DNA from: Paracoccus xiamenensis
Lineage (GTDB): Bacteria; Pseudomonadota; Alphaproteobacteria; Rhodobacterales; Rhodobacteraceae
DNA: 64,000 nucleotides
NCBI RefSeq assembly: GCF_011308835.1
Contig: NZ_JAAOHY010000003.1
Coordinates: forward strand, 186,001 to 250,000
Direction: 5' to 3'
Positions 55,514 to 64,000 of the stretch are shown piece after piece; position 1 is the stretch's first letter; every line of letters begins with the position of its first letter. The translations under genes were made by a program, and so were the position numbers. The notes under the pieces were generated by a model. That model was not told the origin of the DNA. It saw nothing but the letters and a program-made list of their open reading frames with translations, and ran no database searches.

Positions 55514-56230
55514 ATGATCCTTTATCCCGCCATCGACCTGAAGGACGGCAATTGCGTGCGCCTGCTGCGTGGCGATATGGAGGCCGCGACCGTCTTCGGC
55601 ACTGATCCGGCCGCGCAGGCCCGCGCATTTGAGGATGCCGGCGCCGAGTGGCTGCACCTGGTCGACCTGAACGGCGCTTTCGCAGGCCAGCCGGTGAACG
55701 CCGCAGCGGTCGAGGCGATCCTTGCTGCCACCTCCATCCCTGCCCAGCTTGGCGGCGGCATCCGCGACTTGGCCACGATCGAGATGTGGCTGTCAAAGGG
55801 CCTGAAACGCGTCATCCTCGGCACCGTCGCCGTTGAAAACCCGGATCTCGTCCGCGAGGCCGCCAAAGCCTTCCCCGGTCAGGTCGCCGTCGGCATCGAC
55901 GCGCGCAAGGGTTTTGTCGCCACCAAGGGCTGGGCCGAGGAAACGACGGTGCAGGCAACCGACCTGGCCCGCAGCTTCGAAGATGCCGGGGTCGCGGCCA
56001 TCATCTACACCGATATCGACCGCGACGGCGCGATGCAGGGGCCGAACATTCCCGCGACCGAGGCGCTTGCCCGCGCGGTGACCATCCCGGTGATCGCCTC
56101 GGGTGGGGTCTCATCGATGCAGGACCTGACCGCGCTCCGCGATAGCGGCGTCATCGCCGGCGCAATCTCGGGCCGGGCGCTTTATGACGGCGCGCTTGAC
56201 CTGACAGCGGCACTGAAAGCGCTCGCCTGA
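55514..56230 (+). CDS. hisA: ProFAR isomerase (HisA)
   Basis: A 238-residue TIM-barrel isomerase opening the ribose ring of ProFAR in histidine synthesis. The two catalytic aspartates are in [15 protein letters not shown] and [14 protein letters not shown]. The phosphate loops are LGGGIRDL and IASGGVSSM. The ATG at 55514 has GGAG 7 bases upstream. A dispersed repeat begins directly at its stop codon. Confidence 0.96.
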   Translation: MILYPAIDLKDGNCVRLLRGDMEAATVFGTDPAAQARAFEDAGAEWLHLVDLNGAFAGQPVNAAAVEAILAATSIPAQLGGGIRDLATIEMWLSKGLKRVILGTVAVENPDLVREAAKAFPGQVAVGIDARKGFVATKGWAEETTVQATDLARSFEDAGVAAIIYTDIDRDGAMQGPNIPATEALARAVTIPVIASGGVSSMQDLTALRDSGVIAGAISGRALYDGALDLTAALKALA

Positions 56231-56320
56231 TTTCATTCTGGTCCAAATATCCTGGGGGGCGAGGAGCGCCCGGAAAATGGTCCGGGGGACCATTTTCAGC
56301 GACGAGCGGGGCGAAGCCCC
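56231..56320 (+). repeat. Dispersed intergenic repeat with two hairpins, copy 3
   Basis: The core TTTCATTCTGGTCCAAATAT then CCTGGGGGGCGAGG starts right at the hisA stop. It is followed by an 11-bp perfect hairpin GAAAATGGTCC-GGG-GGACCATTTTC (56273-56297) and by GGGGC-GAA-GCCCC (56308-56320). The hairpins could also act as the hisA transcript end. Confidence 0.65.
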
Positions 56321-56370
56321 AGCCGCGCTGCCCCCCTTCCCCCCGCCCATAACAGGCGCTATCAACAGAC

Positions 56371-56556
56371 ATGCTCGTCGATCCGAACCACCCGTTCTTC
56401 CGCCCCCTCTGGGTCCGCATCCTGTGTGTGGCCTTCCCCTTTGGCTGGGCGATGTTCGAAATGGGCACCGGCAATGTCTTCTGGGCGATCCTGTTCGGGG
56501 CGGCGGGCGCGGTGCTGTTCAACGCGCTGATCCTGCGCGGGCCGGACGATCGCTGA
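56371..56556 (+). CDS. Small conserved membrane protein
   Basis: A 61-residue protein with two hydrophobic segments: LWVRILCVAFPFGWAMFEMG and VFWAILFGAAGAVLFNALIL. The start DPNHPFFRPLWVRI is a sequence I associate with short DUF3329-like proteins of Rhodobacterales. Function is unknown. It lies between hisA and hisF on the same strand, 39 bp before hisF, and is probably co-transcribed. The ribosome-binding site is weak, but the pattern of two clean helices argues for a real gene. Confidence 0.68.
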   Translation: MLVDPNHPFFRPLWVRILCVAFPFGWAMFEMGTGNVFWAILFGAAGAVLFNALILRGPDDR

Positions 56557-56595
56557 CCCCTTCCCTCGGCAACCCGCGCGCGCTATCAGGCGCAT

Positions 56596-57357
56596 ATGCT
56601 GAAGACACGCATCATCCCCTGCCTTGACGTGGCCGATGGCCGGGTGGTCAAGGGCGTCAATTTCGTCGATCTCGTGGATGCCGGCGACCCGGTCGAGGCC
56701 GCGAAGGCCTATGACGCCGCCGGCGCGGACGAGATCTGCTTTCTGGACATCCACGCCACCCATGAAAACCGCGGCACCATGTTCGACGTGGTGACGCGCA
56801 CCGCCGAACAGTGCTTTGTGCCGCTGACCGTGGGCGGGGGCGTCAGAACCCATCACGACGTGCGCGCGCTGCTGCTGGCGGGGGCCGACAAGGTCAGCTT
56901 CAATTCCGCCGCCGTGGCCGATCCGAACGTGCTGGCCGAAGCCGCCGACCGCTTCGGCAGCCAATGCATCGTCTGCGCCATCGACGCCAAGACCGTGGCG
57001 CCCGGGAAATGGGAGATCTTCACCCATGGCGGCCGCAAGCCCACCGGCATCGACGCGGTGGAATTCGCCCGCCTCGTGGCCGCGAAAGGCGCGGGCGAGA
57101 TCCTGTTGACCAGCATGGACCGCGACGGCACGAAATCGGGCTTCAACCTGCCCCTGACCCGCGCCGTGGCCGATGCGGTCGACATTCCCGTCATCGCCTC
57201 GGGCGGGGTCGGCATGCTGGAACATCTGGTCGAAGGCGTGACCGAGGGCCATGCCAGCGCCCTGCTGGCGGCGTCCATCTTTCATTTCGGCACCTTCACC
57301 GTCGGCGAAGCCAAGGCCCATCTGGCCGCCGCCGGCATCCCCGTGAGGCTGACATGA
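56596..57357 (+). CDS. hisF: Imidazole glycerol phosphate synthase subunit HisF
   Basis: A 253-residue TIM-barrel cyclase that makes IGP and AICAR using ammonia from HisH. Catalytic aspartates are in [18 protein letters not shown] and [14 protein letters not shown]; phosphate loops are [10 protein letters not shown] and IASGGVGML. The stop overlaps the hisE start (ATGA at 57354-57357). Confidence 0.97.
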   Translation: MLKTRIIPCLDVADGRVVKGVNFVDLVDAGDPVEAAKAYDAAGADEICFLDIHATHENRGTMFDVVTRTAEQCFVPLTVGGGVRTHHDVRALLLAGADKVSFNSAAVADPNVLAEAADRFGSQCIVCAIDAKTVAPGKWEIFTHGGRKPTGIDAVEFARLVAAKGAGEILLTSMDRDGTKSGFNLPLTRAVADAVDIPVIASGGVGMLEHLVEGVTEGHASALLAASIFHFGTFTVGEAKAHLAAAGIPVRLT

Positions 57358-57674
57358 GCGATTACGACGCGTTCCAGCGCCTCGACGCCACCATCGCGTC
57401 ACGCAAAAGCGCCGATCCCGAAACCAGCTGGACCGCGAAACTGCTGGCCAAGGGCCCGGAAAAATGCGCCGAGAAGTTCGGTGAAGAAGCCGTTGAAGCC
57501 ATCATCGAGGCGGTCAAGGGCGACCGCGCCAAGTTGACCTCAGAAGCGGCGGATGCCGTCTTTCACCTTGCCGTCATGCTGGCCGCGCGCGACCTCAGCC
57601 TTGCGGATGTTGCCGAGGAACTCGCCCGCCGTGAGGGCCAGTCGGGCATTGCCGAAAAGGCCGGACGGCGCTGA
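57354..57674 (+). CDS. hisE: Phosphoribosyl-ATP pyrophosphatase
   Basis: A 106-residue all-helical pyrophosphohydrolase of the MazG-like fold catalysing the second step of histidine synthesis. Typical motifs are [33 protein letters not shown] and [19 protein letters not shown], which hold the acidic metal-binding residues. Monofunctional hisE is usual in alphaproteobacteria. It ends the his cluster; hisG, hisD, hisC and hisI are not in the window. Confidence 0.96.
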   Translation: MSDYDAFQRLDATIASRKSADPETSWTAKLLAKGPEKCAEKFGEEAVEAIIEAVKGDRAKLTSEAADAVFHLAVMLAARDLSLADVAEELARREGQSGIAEKAGRR

Positions 57675-57903
57675 CAGCAAGCTGCGACAGCCGGACGCGG
57701 GGCACGGCTGCCGTCGCACCGGGCCGCCAATTCTTGTGGTCGAAACGGCCCGGACCGCATATCCTTGGCCTCGGACGGCGAAATCTGCGGCTTCGGCGAT
57801 CGAATTCCAAGGCAATTTGCTTTCCCTCGGCGGCCAAGACGCGGTATAAGCCAGCAATTCCTACCGCGCGCGAGACGCGGAACTCACAAGGCAGAGGATC
57901 CTC

Positions 57904-58431
57904 ATGACCGCAGACGCCAAATCCGGCAAGCATCACGAAGGCGACGTCGCTTTCATCCAGTCGCTGGCCGAGCTTCTGAACAGCAGCGAACTGTCCGAAT
58001 TGTCGGTCAAACGCGAATATGGCGAAAATGACCGCCTGACGGTCAGCCTGTCCAAACATGGCAAGCAGGTGGTGATGCAGGCCGCGGCCCCAGCCTATGC
58101 GCCAGCAGCCGCGGCACCGGCCGCCGCCGCCGCCCCGGCATCCCCGGCGACGCCCACGGCCACGCCCGGCGCCACCGCGGGCGATCCGGCGGATCTTCCG
58201 GGCGCAGTCACCTCGCCCATGGTCGGCACGGCTTACCTGTCGGCGGAACCCGGTGCCGCGCCCTTCGTCACCATCGGCCAGCAGGTCAGCGAAGGCGACA
58301 CGCTGCTGATCGTCGAGGCGATGAAGACCATGAACCACATCCCCTCGCCCAAATCGGGCACGGTCAAGCGCATCCTGGTCGATGACGGCACCCCGGTCGA
58401 ATACGGCGCGCCACTGATGATCGTGGAATGA
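57904..58431 (+). CDS. accB: Biotin carboxyl carrier protein of acetyl-CoA carboxylase
   Basis: A 175-residue carrier for the carboxybiotin group in fatty-acid synthesis. The C-terminal biotinyl domain has the EAMKTM motif with Lys141 as the biotinylation site, and the preceding Ala/Pro linker (about 60-95) is the flexible arm. The N-terminal helical part ([36 protein letters not shown]) is typical. The 229-bp gap upstream (57675-57903) holds a TATAAG box at 57845, with no clear -35, and AAGGCAGAGGA as ribosome-binding site. accC follows 7 bp later. Confidence 0.96.
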   Translation: MTADAKSGKHHEGDVAFIQSLAELLNSSELSELSVKREYGENDRLTVSLSKHGKQVVMQAAAPAYAPAAAAPAAAAAPASPATPTATPGATAGDPADLPGAVTSPMVGTAYLSAEPGAAPFVTIGQQVSEGDTLLIVEAMKTMNHIPSPKSGTVKRILVDDGTPVEYGAPLMIVE

Positions 58432-58438
58432 GGCCGGG

Positions 58439-59788
58439 ATGTTCGACAAGATCCTGATCGCCAATCGCGGCGAGATCGCGCTGCGGGTCATCCGCGCCGC
58501 CCGCGAGATGGGCATCCAGTCGGTCGCGGTGCATTCGACTGCCGACACGAACGCCATGCATGTGCGCATGGCCGACGAATCGGTTTGCATCGGCCCGAAT
58601 TCCAGTTCCGAAAGCTATCTGAACCCGGCCGCGATCATCGCCGCCTGTGAAATCACCGGCGCACAGGCCGTGCATCCCGGTTACGGCTTTCTGTCGGAAA
58701 ATGCCGGTTTCGCGCAGATGCTGGAAGATCACGATATCACCTTCATCGGCCCCAAGGCGGAACATATCCGCATCATGGGCGACAAGATCACCGCCAAGGA
58801 CACTGCCAAGGCGCTTGGCATTCCGGTCGTTCCCGGATCCGAAGGCGGTGTGAATGACGTCGACGAAGCCAAGAAGGTCGCGGCAGAGATCGGCTATCCG
58901 GTCATCATCAAGGCCACCGCCGGCGGCGGCGGGCGCGGCATGAAGGTCGCCCATGACGAGGCCGGGCTGGAGGTCGCCTTCCGCACCGCCCGTTCCGAAG
59001 CCAAGGCCGCCTTCGGCAACCCCGACGTCTATATCGAGAAATACCTGCAAAAGCCGCGTCATATCGAGATTCAGGTCTTTGGCGACGGCAAGGGCAATGC
59101 CGTCTATCTGGGCGAGCGCGACTGTTCCCTGCAACGCCGCCACCAGAAGGTGTTCGAAGAAGCGCCCGGCCCCTCGATCACCGAGGAAGAGCGCAAGCGT
59201 ATCGGGACCATCTGCGCGGATGCGATGAAGAAGCTGGGCTATATCGGCGCGGGCACCATCGAGTTCCTGTATGAAGATGGCGAGTTCTATTTCATCGAAA
59301 TGAACACCCGCCTTCAGGTCGAACATCCGGTGACCGAGGCGATTTACGGCGTCGATCTGGTCCGCGAACAGATCCGCGTTGCCGCAGGCGAGCCGATGGA
59401 GCTGGATCAGGACAAGCTGAAGATCAACGGCCACGCCATCGAAGTGCGCATCAACGCCGAGAAGCTGCCGAATTTCAGCCCCTCGCCCGGCAAGATCACC
59501 CAGTTCCACGCTCCGGGCGGTCTGGGCGTGCGGATGGATAGCGCGATCTATGACGGCTATGTCATCCCGCCCTATTACGACAGCCTGATCGGCAAGCTGA
59601 TCGTCCACGGCCGCGACCGGCCCGAGGCGCTGGCGCGCCTGAAACGCGCCCTGTCGGAACTGATCGTGGACGGCGTGGACACCACCACGCCGCTGTTCGA
59701 CGCCCTGCTGGAAGAGCCGGACATTCAAAGCGGCAACTATTCCATCCACTGGCTGGAACGCTGGCTGAGCGAGAACGTCCCGGCGTGA
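58439..59788 (+). CDS. accC: Acetyl-CoA carboxylase biotin carboxylase subunit
   Basis: A 449-residue ATP-grasp enzyme that carboxylates biotin on AccB. The N-terminal [24 protein letters not shown], the glycine-rich loop [13 protein letters not shown], and the active-site [16 protein letters not shown] are all present. Length equals the usual 445-450. The stop overlaps the GTG start of aat. Confidence 0.97.
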   Translation: MFDKILIANRGEIALRVIRAAREMGIQSVAVHSTADTNAMHVRMADESVCIGPNSSSESYLNPAAIIAACEITGAQAVHPGYGFLSENAGFAQMLEDHDITFIGPKAEHIRIMGDKITAKDTAKALGIPVVPGSEGGVNDVDEAKKVAAEIGYPVIIKATAGGGGRGMKVAHDEAGLEVAFRTARSEAKAAFGNPDVYIEKYLQKPRHIEIQVFGDGKGNAVYLGERDCSLQRRHQKVFEEAPGPSITEEERKRIGTICADAMKKLGYIGAGTIEFLYEDGEFYFIEMNTRLQVEHPVTEAIYGVDLVREQIRVAAGEPMELDQDKLKINGHAIEVRINAEKLPNFSPSPGKITQFHAPGGLGVRMDSAIYDGYVIPPYYDSLIGKLIVHGRDRPEALARLKRALSELIVDGVDTTTPLFDALLEEPDIQSGNYSIHWLERWLSENVPA

Positions 59789-60414
59789 TCTCGGCCGAGC
59801 AGATGCTGTGGGGTTATGCCAATGGCATTTTCCCCATGGCGGACTCGGCCGACGATGCAATCCTGCACTGGCTGGACCCCTTGCGTCGCGGCATCATGCC
59901 AATCGGGGGGGTACATGCCTCGGGCTCGATGCGGCGACATCTGCGGCGCAGCGATTGGCAGGTGACGCTGAACCGCCGCTTTGGCGACGTGGTTCGCGCC
60001 TGCGCCGCGCGCAGCGAAACCTGGATAAATGCCGAACTGCACCACGTTTACGACGACCTTCATCGTCTGGGTCACGCCCATTCGATCGAGGTTCTCGACG
60101 GCGATCTATTGGTCGGCGGGATCTTCGGGCTGACTATCGGCGCGGCGTTTTTCGGGGAAAGCATGTTCTCGGGCCGGACCAACGGGTCAAAGACGGCGCT
60201 GATCGTGTTGTCGGCGCATCTGGCGGCCTGCGGCTTCAGGCTGTTCGACACCCAATATCCGACCCCGCACCTGGAATCACTGGGTGGCCAGACCATTTCC
60301 CGCGCCGATTACCGCAGCCGACTGGCCGACGCGATCCAGCGCCCGGCGGATATCACCGCCCTGCCGCTGCCCTCGTTTCAGGCCGCCTTGCAGGCCAGTA
60401 CCCAGACGTCATAG
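59785..60414 (+). CDS. aat: Leucyl/phenylalanyl-tRNA-protein transferase
   Basis: A 209-residue N-degron enzyme that adds Leu or Phe to N-terminal Arg or Lys, producing ClpS-recognised degrons. Family motifs are [13 protein letters not shown] (usually YxxGIFPW), [65 protein letters not shown], and [29 protein letters not shown]. The start is GTG 59785, overlapping the accC stop (GTGA); ATG 59803 is a later alternative. The 3' end overlaps the convergent DUF2155 gene by 37 bp. Confidence 0.95.
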   Translation: MISAEQMLWGYANGIFPMADSADDAILHWLDPLRRGIMPIGGVHASGSMRRHLRRSDWQVTLNRRFGDVVRACAARSETWINAELHHVYDDLHRLGHAHSIEVLDGDLLVGGIFGLTIGAAFFGESMFSGRTNGSKTALIVLSAHLAACGFRLFDTQYPTPHLESLGGQTISRADYRSRLADAIQRPADITALPLPSFQAALQASTQTS

Positions 60415-60761
60415 CGGGCATCGTCCAGCGACGAGAGCGCCGGCGACGAGGCCACCATCCAGCCATCGAACAGGGTCGCCCGGCTGTTGCGATCGGTGAT
60501 GACCATCTGGGCGAATGCGTCGGAATTGGGATCGGCGGACGGAAAGCGGCACTCGCCCAGCCGCACCGTCAACCGACCGATATCGGCCGATTCGCCCGGC
60601 GCCAGTTCCAGGTCGGTGATCTCGCTGGAAACCTTGTCCAGCGTGCGCAGCACCGCCCCCGACCCACGGGTGGTTTCGATATTGTCCTGCGCGATGGCGG
60701 GCATCGCCGCCAGCAGAGACAGGACCAGAACAGACGGGGCCAGAATGGCGGAACGGATCAT
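60378..60761 (-). CDS. DUF2155 domain protein
   Basis: A 127-residue secreted protein with a signal peptide (SAILAPSVLVLSLLAAMPAIA) cut before QDNIETTRGSGAVLRTLDKVSSEITDLEL. The remaining sequence has the DUF2155 pattern, RCR-like LTVRLGECRFP and [30 protein letters not shown] with the conserved cysteine pair. Function is unknown, and the family is confined to alphaproteobacteria. It overlaps the upstream mlaD gene by 4 bp and the end of aat by 37 bp. Confidence 0.9.
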   Translation of the reverse strand: MIRSAILAPSVLVLSLLAAMPAIAQDNIETTRGSGAVLRTLDKVSSEITDLELAPGESADIGRLTVRLGECRFPSADPNSDAFAQMVITDRNSRATLFDGWMVASSPALSSLDDARYDVWVLACKAA

Positions 60762-61225
60762 TGTGCTTCCTCTGGCGGGGCATCGTCCGCCTGCGAATCG
60801 ACGAATTTCATCATCAGCGACAGCAGGCTGACAGCACCCTGCACGTCCTCGATTTCCGCGCCGGGGGCGAGGTTTTCGGGGCTGCCGCCCGGCTGCAATT
60901 CCAGATAGGCGCCGCCCAGAAGCCCGTCGGACTGGATCACCGCCGCCGAATCGTCGGGCAGCCGGATATCGTCCTGAAGCCGCAACCGGGCCTCGGCATA
61001 GTAGGTTTCAGGGTTCAGGGTGATCTCGGTCACGCGACCGACGGGCACGCCGCCCAGCCGGATCTCGGATCCCTTTTCGATGCCCTCGACATTGGGGAAG
61101 GCCGCGATCAGATCATAGCCGCCGCCCGGCATCAGCCGAGGGCCTGCCGCGAAGGCCAGAAAACCGGCAGCAACCGCCAGCACCACTGCGCCGGCGATCA
61201 GCTCTGCCCGGCTGTCATCGCTCAT
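60758..61225 (-). CDS. mlaD: Outer-membrane lipid asymmetry protein MlaD
   Basis: A 155-residue MCE-domain protein anchored by one N-terminal helix ([21 protein letters not shown]). The MCE core is [47 protein letters not shown] and [18 protein letters not shown], as in MlaD, a hexameric periplasmic phospholipid carrier of the Mla system. The other Mla genes are not here, but in Rhodobacterales this mlaD commonly sits with the NDUFA12 and DUF2155 genes. It overlaps the NDUFA12 gene by 4 bp. Confidence 0.93.
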   Translation of the reverse strand: MSDDSRAELIAGAVVLAVAAGFLAFAAGPRLMPGGGYDLIAAFPNVEGIEKGSEIRLGGVPVGRVTEITLNPETYYAEARLRLQDDIRLPDDSAAVIQSDGLLGGAYLELQPGGSPENLAPGAEIEDVQGAVSLLSLMMKFVDSQADDAPPEEAQ

Positions 61226-61599
61226 TGATCGGGTTGCCACGCGTCGTAATCGCTGCGCTCGACCGGATTGGCGCGATAGATCGAGCCCTTGGGCCGATAA
61301 GCCTGCGGCGTGCCGGTCAGGTTCATCTGGCTGGGCAGTTCCCAGGCGCGGCGCGTCATCGGGTCCTTGGTCGGCGGTTCCTTGAAGGTGTGGTGCAGCC
61401 AGCCATGCCATTCGACCGGCACCCGGCTTGCCTCGGATTCGCCATTATAGATGACCCAGCGGCGCTTGCCGTCCTTGGACTGGTAATAAACATTACCCTG
61501 ATCGTCATCCCCGACCTTTTCGCCATAAAGCGCGGTCCAGACCTGCGTGTTCAGGGTCTGGCCCCTCCACCAGGTCAGAATACGATCAACGATCCACAT
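61222..61599 (-). CDS. NADH:ubiquinone oxidoreductase accessory subunit NDUFA12
   Basis: A 125-residue homologue of the mitochondrial complex I accessory subunit NDUFA12 (B17.2), found in Paracoccus and other alphaproteobacteria and located at the peripheral arm junction. Marks are [51 protein letters not shown] and the C-terminal [31 protein letters not shown] lies about 6 bases before the start at 61599. It heads the minus-strand unit with mlaD and DUF2155. Confidence 0.95.
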   Translation of the reverse strand: MWIVDRILTWWRGQTLNTQVWTALYGEKVGDDDQGNVYYQSKDGKRRWVIYNGESEASRVPVEWHGWLHHTFKEPPTKDPMTRRAWELPSQMNLTGTPQAYRPKGSIYRANPVERSDYDAWQPDQ

Positions 61600-61709
61600 G
61601 GGCGGCTCCTTCGGGTCTGTTCGTCTTTCTATGCCGCAAAGCGGTCGCCGGGTCCAGTGGGCCCGGAACCGCAGGGCAAAGCTTGCGTTAGGGAACAGGA
61701 GTTTTAGCG

Positions 61710-62123
61710 ATGGCGTATCACCAGGGCAGACTGATCGACCACATTCATCTGCGCGTGTCGGATATCGGGCGCGCACGTGATTTCTATAGCGCGGTTCTGG
61801 GCGCACTGGGCCGCGGCGAATGCGTCGGCAGGGGGCGAGACTGGCTGGAATGCGATGAGCTTTACATCGACGAAATTTCACCCGGCGAACGCCCAAGCCT
61901 GCTGCATCTGTGTTTTCAGGCCGAGAACCGCGACATGGTCGACCGCTTCCACGAGGCGGCCCTTGCCAATGGTGGGCGCGACAATGGCGCGCCGGGGCCG
62001 CGCGATTATCACCCCGGCTATTACGCGGCCTTCGTGTTGGACCCCGACGGCAACAATATCGAGGCGAAATGCGACGAGCGCATCACCCGCCGCTCTGCCG
62101 CAAGTATCGAAATCGAGACCTAG
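61710..62123 (+). CDS. VOC family protein (glyoxalase/dioxygenase fold)
   Basis: A 137-residue protein of the vicinal-oxygen-chelate superfamily. The metal-site histidine is in [27 protein letters not shown] and another in [48 protein letters not shown] carries the C-terminal glutamate. Such small VOC proteins include glyoxalase I-like enzymes and antibiotic-resistance proteins, and the actual function is unknown. AGGAG lies 10 bases before the ATG. Its stop shares CTAG with the aroA stop. Confidence 0.9.
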   Translation: MAYHQGRLIDHIHLRVSDIGRARDFYSAVLGALGRGECVGRGRDWLECDELYIDEISPGERPSLLHLCFQAENRDMVDRFHEAALANGGRDNGAPGPRDYHPGYYAAFVLDPDGNNIEAKCDERITRRSAASIEIET

Positions 62124-63451
62124 CCCAGATCGCCCCCCAGCCCGCGCATCAGCGGCACGAAATCGGGGAATGACGTGGCGATAGCTGCGCCGTCATCGAC
62201 GGTGACCTCGGCATCTGCGGCAAGCCCTGCGATCAGGAAAGACATCGCAATGCGGTGATCAAGGTGGGTGGCGACCGGCCCGGCCCCGCCCGGAATACGG
62301 CCCTTGCCGTGGACGGTCATGCTGTCGCGGGTCTCATCCACCTCGACCCCGTTCGCGCGCAACCCCTTGGCCATGGCGTCGATGCGGTCGGATTCCTTGA
62401 CGCGCAGTTCGGCGACGCCGTTCATCACGGTATCGCCCTGCGCCATGGCCGCGATGACCGACAGGATCGGGAATTCGTCGATCATGCTGGCGGCGCGCTC
62501 TGCCGGAACGCTGACGCCGTGTAGGGTCGAGTGACGCACGACCAGATCAGCCACCGGCTCGCCCCCCTCTTCACGGTCGTTTTCCCATGTCAGGTCCGCG
62601 CCCATCTCGGCCAGCGTGACATACAGCCCGTCGCGGGTCGGGTTGCGGCTGATGCCGGCCACCCGGATTTCCGAGCCCGGCACGATCAGCGCCGCCGCCA
62701 CCGGGAACGCCGCCGAGGACGGGTCGCGCGGCACGGCGACGGTCTGCGCGCGCAGCTCTGGCCGGCCGGTCAGGGTGATGACATGGCCCTCGGGGGTGGT
62801 TTCGGTGGTGATCGTCGCACCAAAGCCTGCAAGCATCCGTTCAGAGTGGTCGCGGGTCGGCTCTTTTTCGATCACGACGGTCTGGCCGGGCGCGTTCAGC
62901 CCCGCCAGCAGCACCGCAGACTTGATCTGGGCCGAGGCGACCGGCGTCGCATAGCGGACCGGCACCGGGTCCTGAACGCCCTTGATGGTGACGGGCAGCA
63001 ACCCGCCTTCGCGGGTGGTGATGTCCGCGCCGAACAGCGCCAGCGGGTCGGTGATGCGGCGCATCGGGCGTTTCGACAGGCTGGCATCGCCGGTAAAGGT
63101 GGCAGTGATCGGCGTCGTTGCCATCGCCCCCATGATCAGCCGCACGCCGGTGCCGGAATTGCCGCAATCGATCACGCCCGCAGGTTCAGCAAAGCCGCCG
63201 ACGCCGACGCCATCGACGATCCATTCGCCCGGTCCCAGCCGTTCGACGGTCGCGCCGAACGCCTGCATGGCCTTGCCGGTATCCAGCACGTCCTGCCCTT
63301 CCAGCAGGCCGGTGATATGGGTCCGCCCCACCGCCAGCGCGCCAAGGATCAGCGCGCGGTGGCTGATCGACTTGTCGCCGGGGACCTGTGCAGTCCCCGA
63401 CAGCGGTTTGCCGGGGCGCGAGGACATCGGCTTCGCGGGCGCGTGTGACAT
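62120..63451 (-). CDS. aroA: 3-phosphoshikimate 1-carboxyvinyltransferase, class II EPSP synthase
   Basis: A 443-residue enzyme adding the enolpyruvyl group of PEP to shikimate 3-phosphate in aromatic amino-acid synthesis. Class II signatures are present: GDKSISHR (25-32), RDHSE, SAQIKSA and NPTR, as in the Agrobacterium CP4 enzyme. At the position equal to CP4 Ala100 this protein has Gly (CGNSGTG, Gly100), as in glyphosate-sensitive enzymes. The C-terminal [13 protein letters not shown] and LRVKESDRI are intact. It follows the TSUP gene by 13 bp on the same strand. Confidence 0.96.
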   Translation of the reverse strand: MSHAPAKPMSSRPGKPLSGTAQVPGDKSISHRALILGALAVGRTHITGLLEGQDVLDTGKAMQAFGATVERLGPGEWIVDGVGVGGFAEPAGVIDCGNSGTGVRLIMGAMATTPITATFTGDASLSKRPMRRITDPLALFGADITTREGGLLPVTIKGVQDPVPVRYATPVASAQIKSAVLLAGLNAPGQTVVIEKEPTRDHSERMLAGFGATITTETTPEGHVITLTGRPELRAQTVAVPRDPSSAAFPVAAALIVPGSEIRVAGISRNPTRDGLYVTLAEMGADLTWENDREEGGEPVADLVVRHSTLHGVSVPAERAASMIDEFPILSVIAAMAQGDTVMNGVAELRVKESDRIDAMAKGLRANGVEVDETRDSMTVHGKGRIPGGAGPVATHLDHRIAMSFLIAGLAADAEVTVDDGAAIATSFPDFVPLMRGLGGDLG

Positions 63452-63464
63452 CTGGATTACCTTT

Positions 63465-64000
63465 CTAGAACAGGGTCTTGCGCAGCATATTCAGCGCAAC
63501 GAGCATCAGGAAGCCGGCAAAGACCCGCTTCAGCATCTTCGCATCCAGCCGGTGCGCCAGCGCGGCCCCCAAGGGTGCGGTCAGCAGCGTCATTGCAATC
63601 ACGATCAGGAAGGCCGGGATGTTGACCGCGCCGATGGTGCCGGGCGGTGCGTTCTCGGTCGGGGTCAGCAGGAACAGCAGGGCCGAGGGCAGCGCGATCA
63701 GCCCGCCAAAGCCCGCAGCCGTCGCCACCGCGCGGTGGATCGGCAGGCCATGCAGCGACATCAGCGGCACCCCGATCGACCCGCCCCCGATCCCCAGCAG
63801 GACCGAGACAAAGCCGGTCAGCCCCGCCATGACATATTTCACCGGCCCCTGCGGCATCCGGTCCGCAAGCCGCCAGCTTGCGCGGCCGAACATCATGTAG
63901 CTGGCGATGACGATGACCAGCACGCCAAAGATCACCTGCAGTGTCTGCGTTCGCAGCGACGAGACCAGCATCACCCCAGCTGCGGCCCCCAGCATGATCC
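63465..64000 (-). CDS. Sulfite exporter TauE/SafE (TSUP) family transporter, 5' truncated by window edge
   Basis: The C-terminal 178 residues of a membrane transporter that continues past the window; the frame is open through base 64000, so the ATG at 63995 is probably internal. TSUP marks are [51 protein letters not shown], with further helices [27 protein letters not shown] and [15 protein letters not shown]. Family members are about 250-270 residues and export or import sulfite, sulfoacetate and related anions. It is immediately upstream of aroA and probably co-transcribed. Confidence 0.9.
   Translation of the reverse strand, partial: IMLGAAAGVMLVSSLRTQTLQVIFGVLVIVIASYMMFGRASWRLADRMPQGPVKYVMAGLTGFVSVLLGIGGGSIGVPLMSLHGLPIHRAVATAAGFGGLIALPSALLFLLTPTENAPPGTIGAVNIPAFLIVIAMTLLTAPLGAALAHRLDAKMLKRVFAGFLMLVALNMLRKTLF

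Overview
The window is a stretch of high-G+C chromosome from an alphaproteobacterium of the order Rhodobacterales, most likely Paracoccus or a close relative. The strongest clue is a cytochrome c550 gene (cycA) followed directly by an aa3-type cytochrome oxidase subunit I gene (ctaD). Both read very much like my recollection of the P. denitrificans proteins. Supporting clues are an NDUFA12-type complex I subunit, a class II EPSP synthase, DUF1467/DUF2155/DUF2244 proteins and a hisB-hisH-hisA-hisF-hisE run. The content is overwhelmingly core metabolism and housekeeping. I see no transposase, integrase, prophage, CRISPR array, rRNA or toxin-antitoxin pair; one tRNA gene (Leu, GAG) is present.

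Layout. 1-5.4 kb: the 3' end of a DUF2946 gene, a PepSY membrane protein, an RhlE-like DEAD-box helicase, a Bcr/CflA drug exporter and thymidine kinase. 5.5-11.5 kb: an SRPBCC protein, then a tightly overlapping operon (D-Ala-D-Ala carboxypeptidase, tmk, holB, TatD nuclease, metallo-beta-lactamase hydrolase, AEC transporter). 11.5-16.1 kb: a complete PotABCD-type ABC importer on the minus strand. 16.2-20.9 kb: tRNA-Leu, a lipoprotein, lipB, cycA, ctaD and a DUF2244 protein. 21-31.6 kb: a YqeY-like protein, carA, a large membrane glycosyltransferase, glnE, the Bpt aminoacyltransferase and acetolactate synthase ilvB-ilvN. 31.6-37.1 kb: small conserved proteins, an M48 lipoprotein peptidase, a nitroreductase, an EI24 protein, an orphan response regulator and a GNAT acetyltransferase. 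37.5-44.4 kb: aspS, a CPBP protein, a GH25 lysozyme-like lipoprotein, an FAD-linked 2-hydroxyacid dehydrogenase and a ClC channel. 44.4-53.5 kb: lolD-lolC/E, an HD protein, radA, cvpA, purF, zapA with a coiled-coil partner, and a BCCT transporter. 53.6-64 kb: the his cluster, accB-accC-aat, the minus-strand NDUFA12-mlaD-DUF2155 unit, a VOC protein, aroA and a truncated TSUP exporter.

How the genes work together. Several blocks are complete functional units: cytochrome c550 with its terminal oxidase subunit; both acetolactate synthase subunits; biotin carboxylase with its carrier; five histidine genes; a four-gene importer; and LolD with LolC/E. Two N-degron enzymes, Bpt and Aat, are both present and could feed ClpS/ClpAP proteolysis.

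Most interesting signals. (1) The glycosyltransferase at 22884 carries an N-terminal MshEN-like (GSPII_E N) domain with two tandem RLGxxL...G motifs, the pattern known to bind cyclic di-GMP. (2) A perfect CtrA-type TTAA-N7-TTAA box lies 41 bp upstream of it, and near-matches precede the lipoprotein at 16461 and the response regulator at 35504. (3) A dispersed intergenic repeat (core CATTCTGG..CAAATATCC with attached hairpins) occurs at three loci. (4) Four tandem 11-bp GTACA units lie upstream of lolC/E. I found no clearly novel multi-gene system; the possible c-di-GMP/CtrA-controlled polysaccharide synthase is the best lead.
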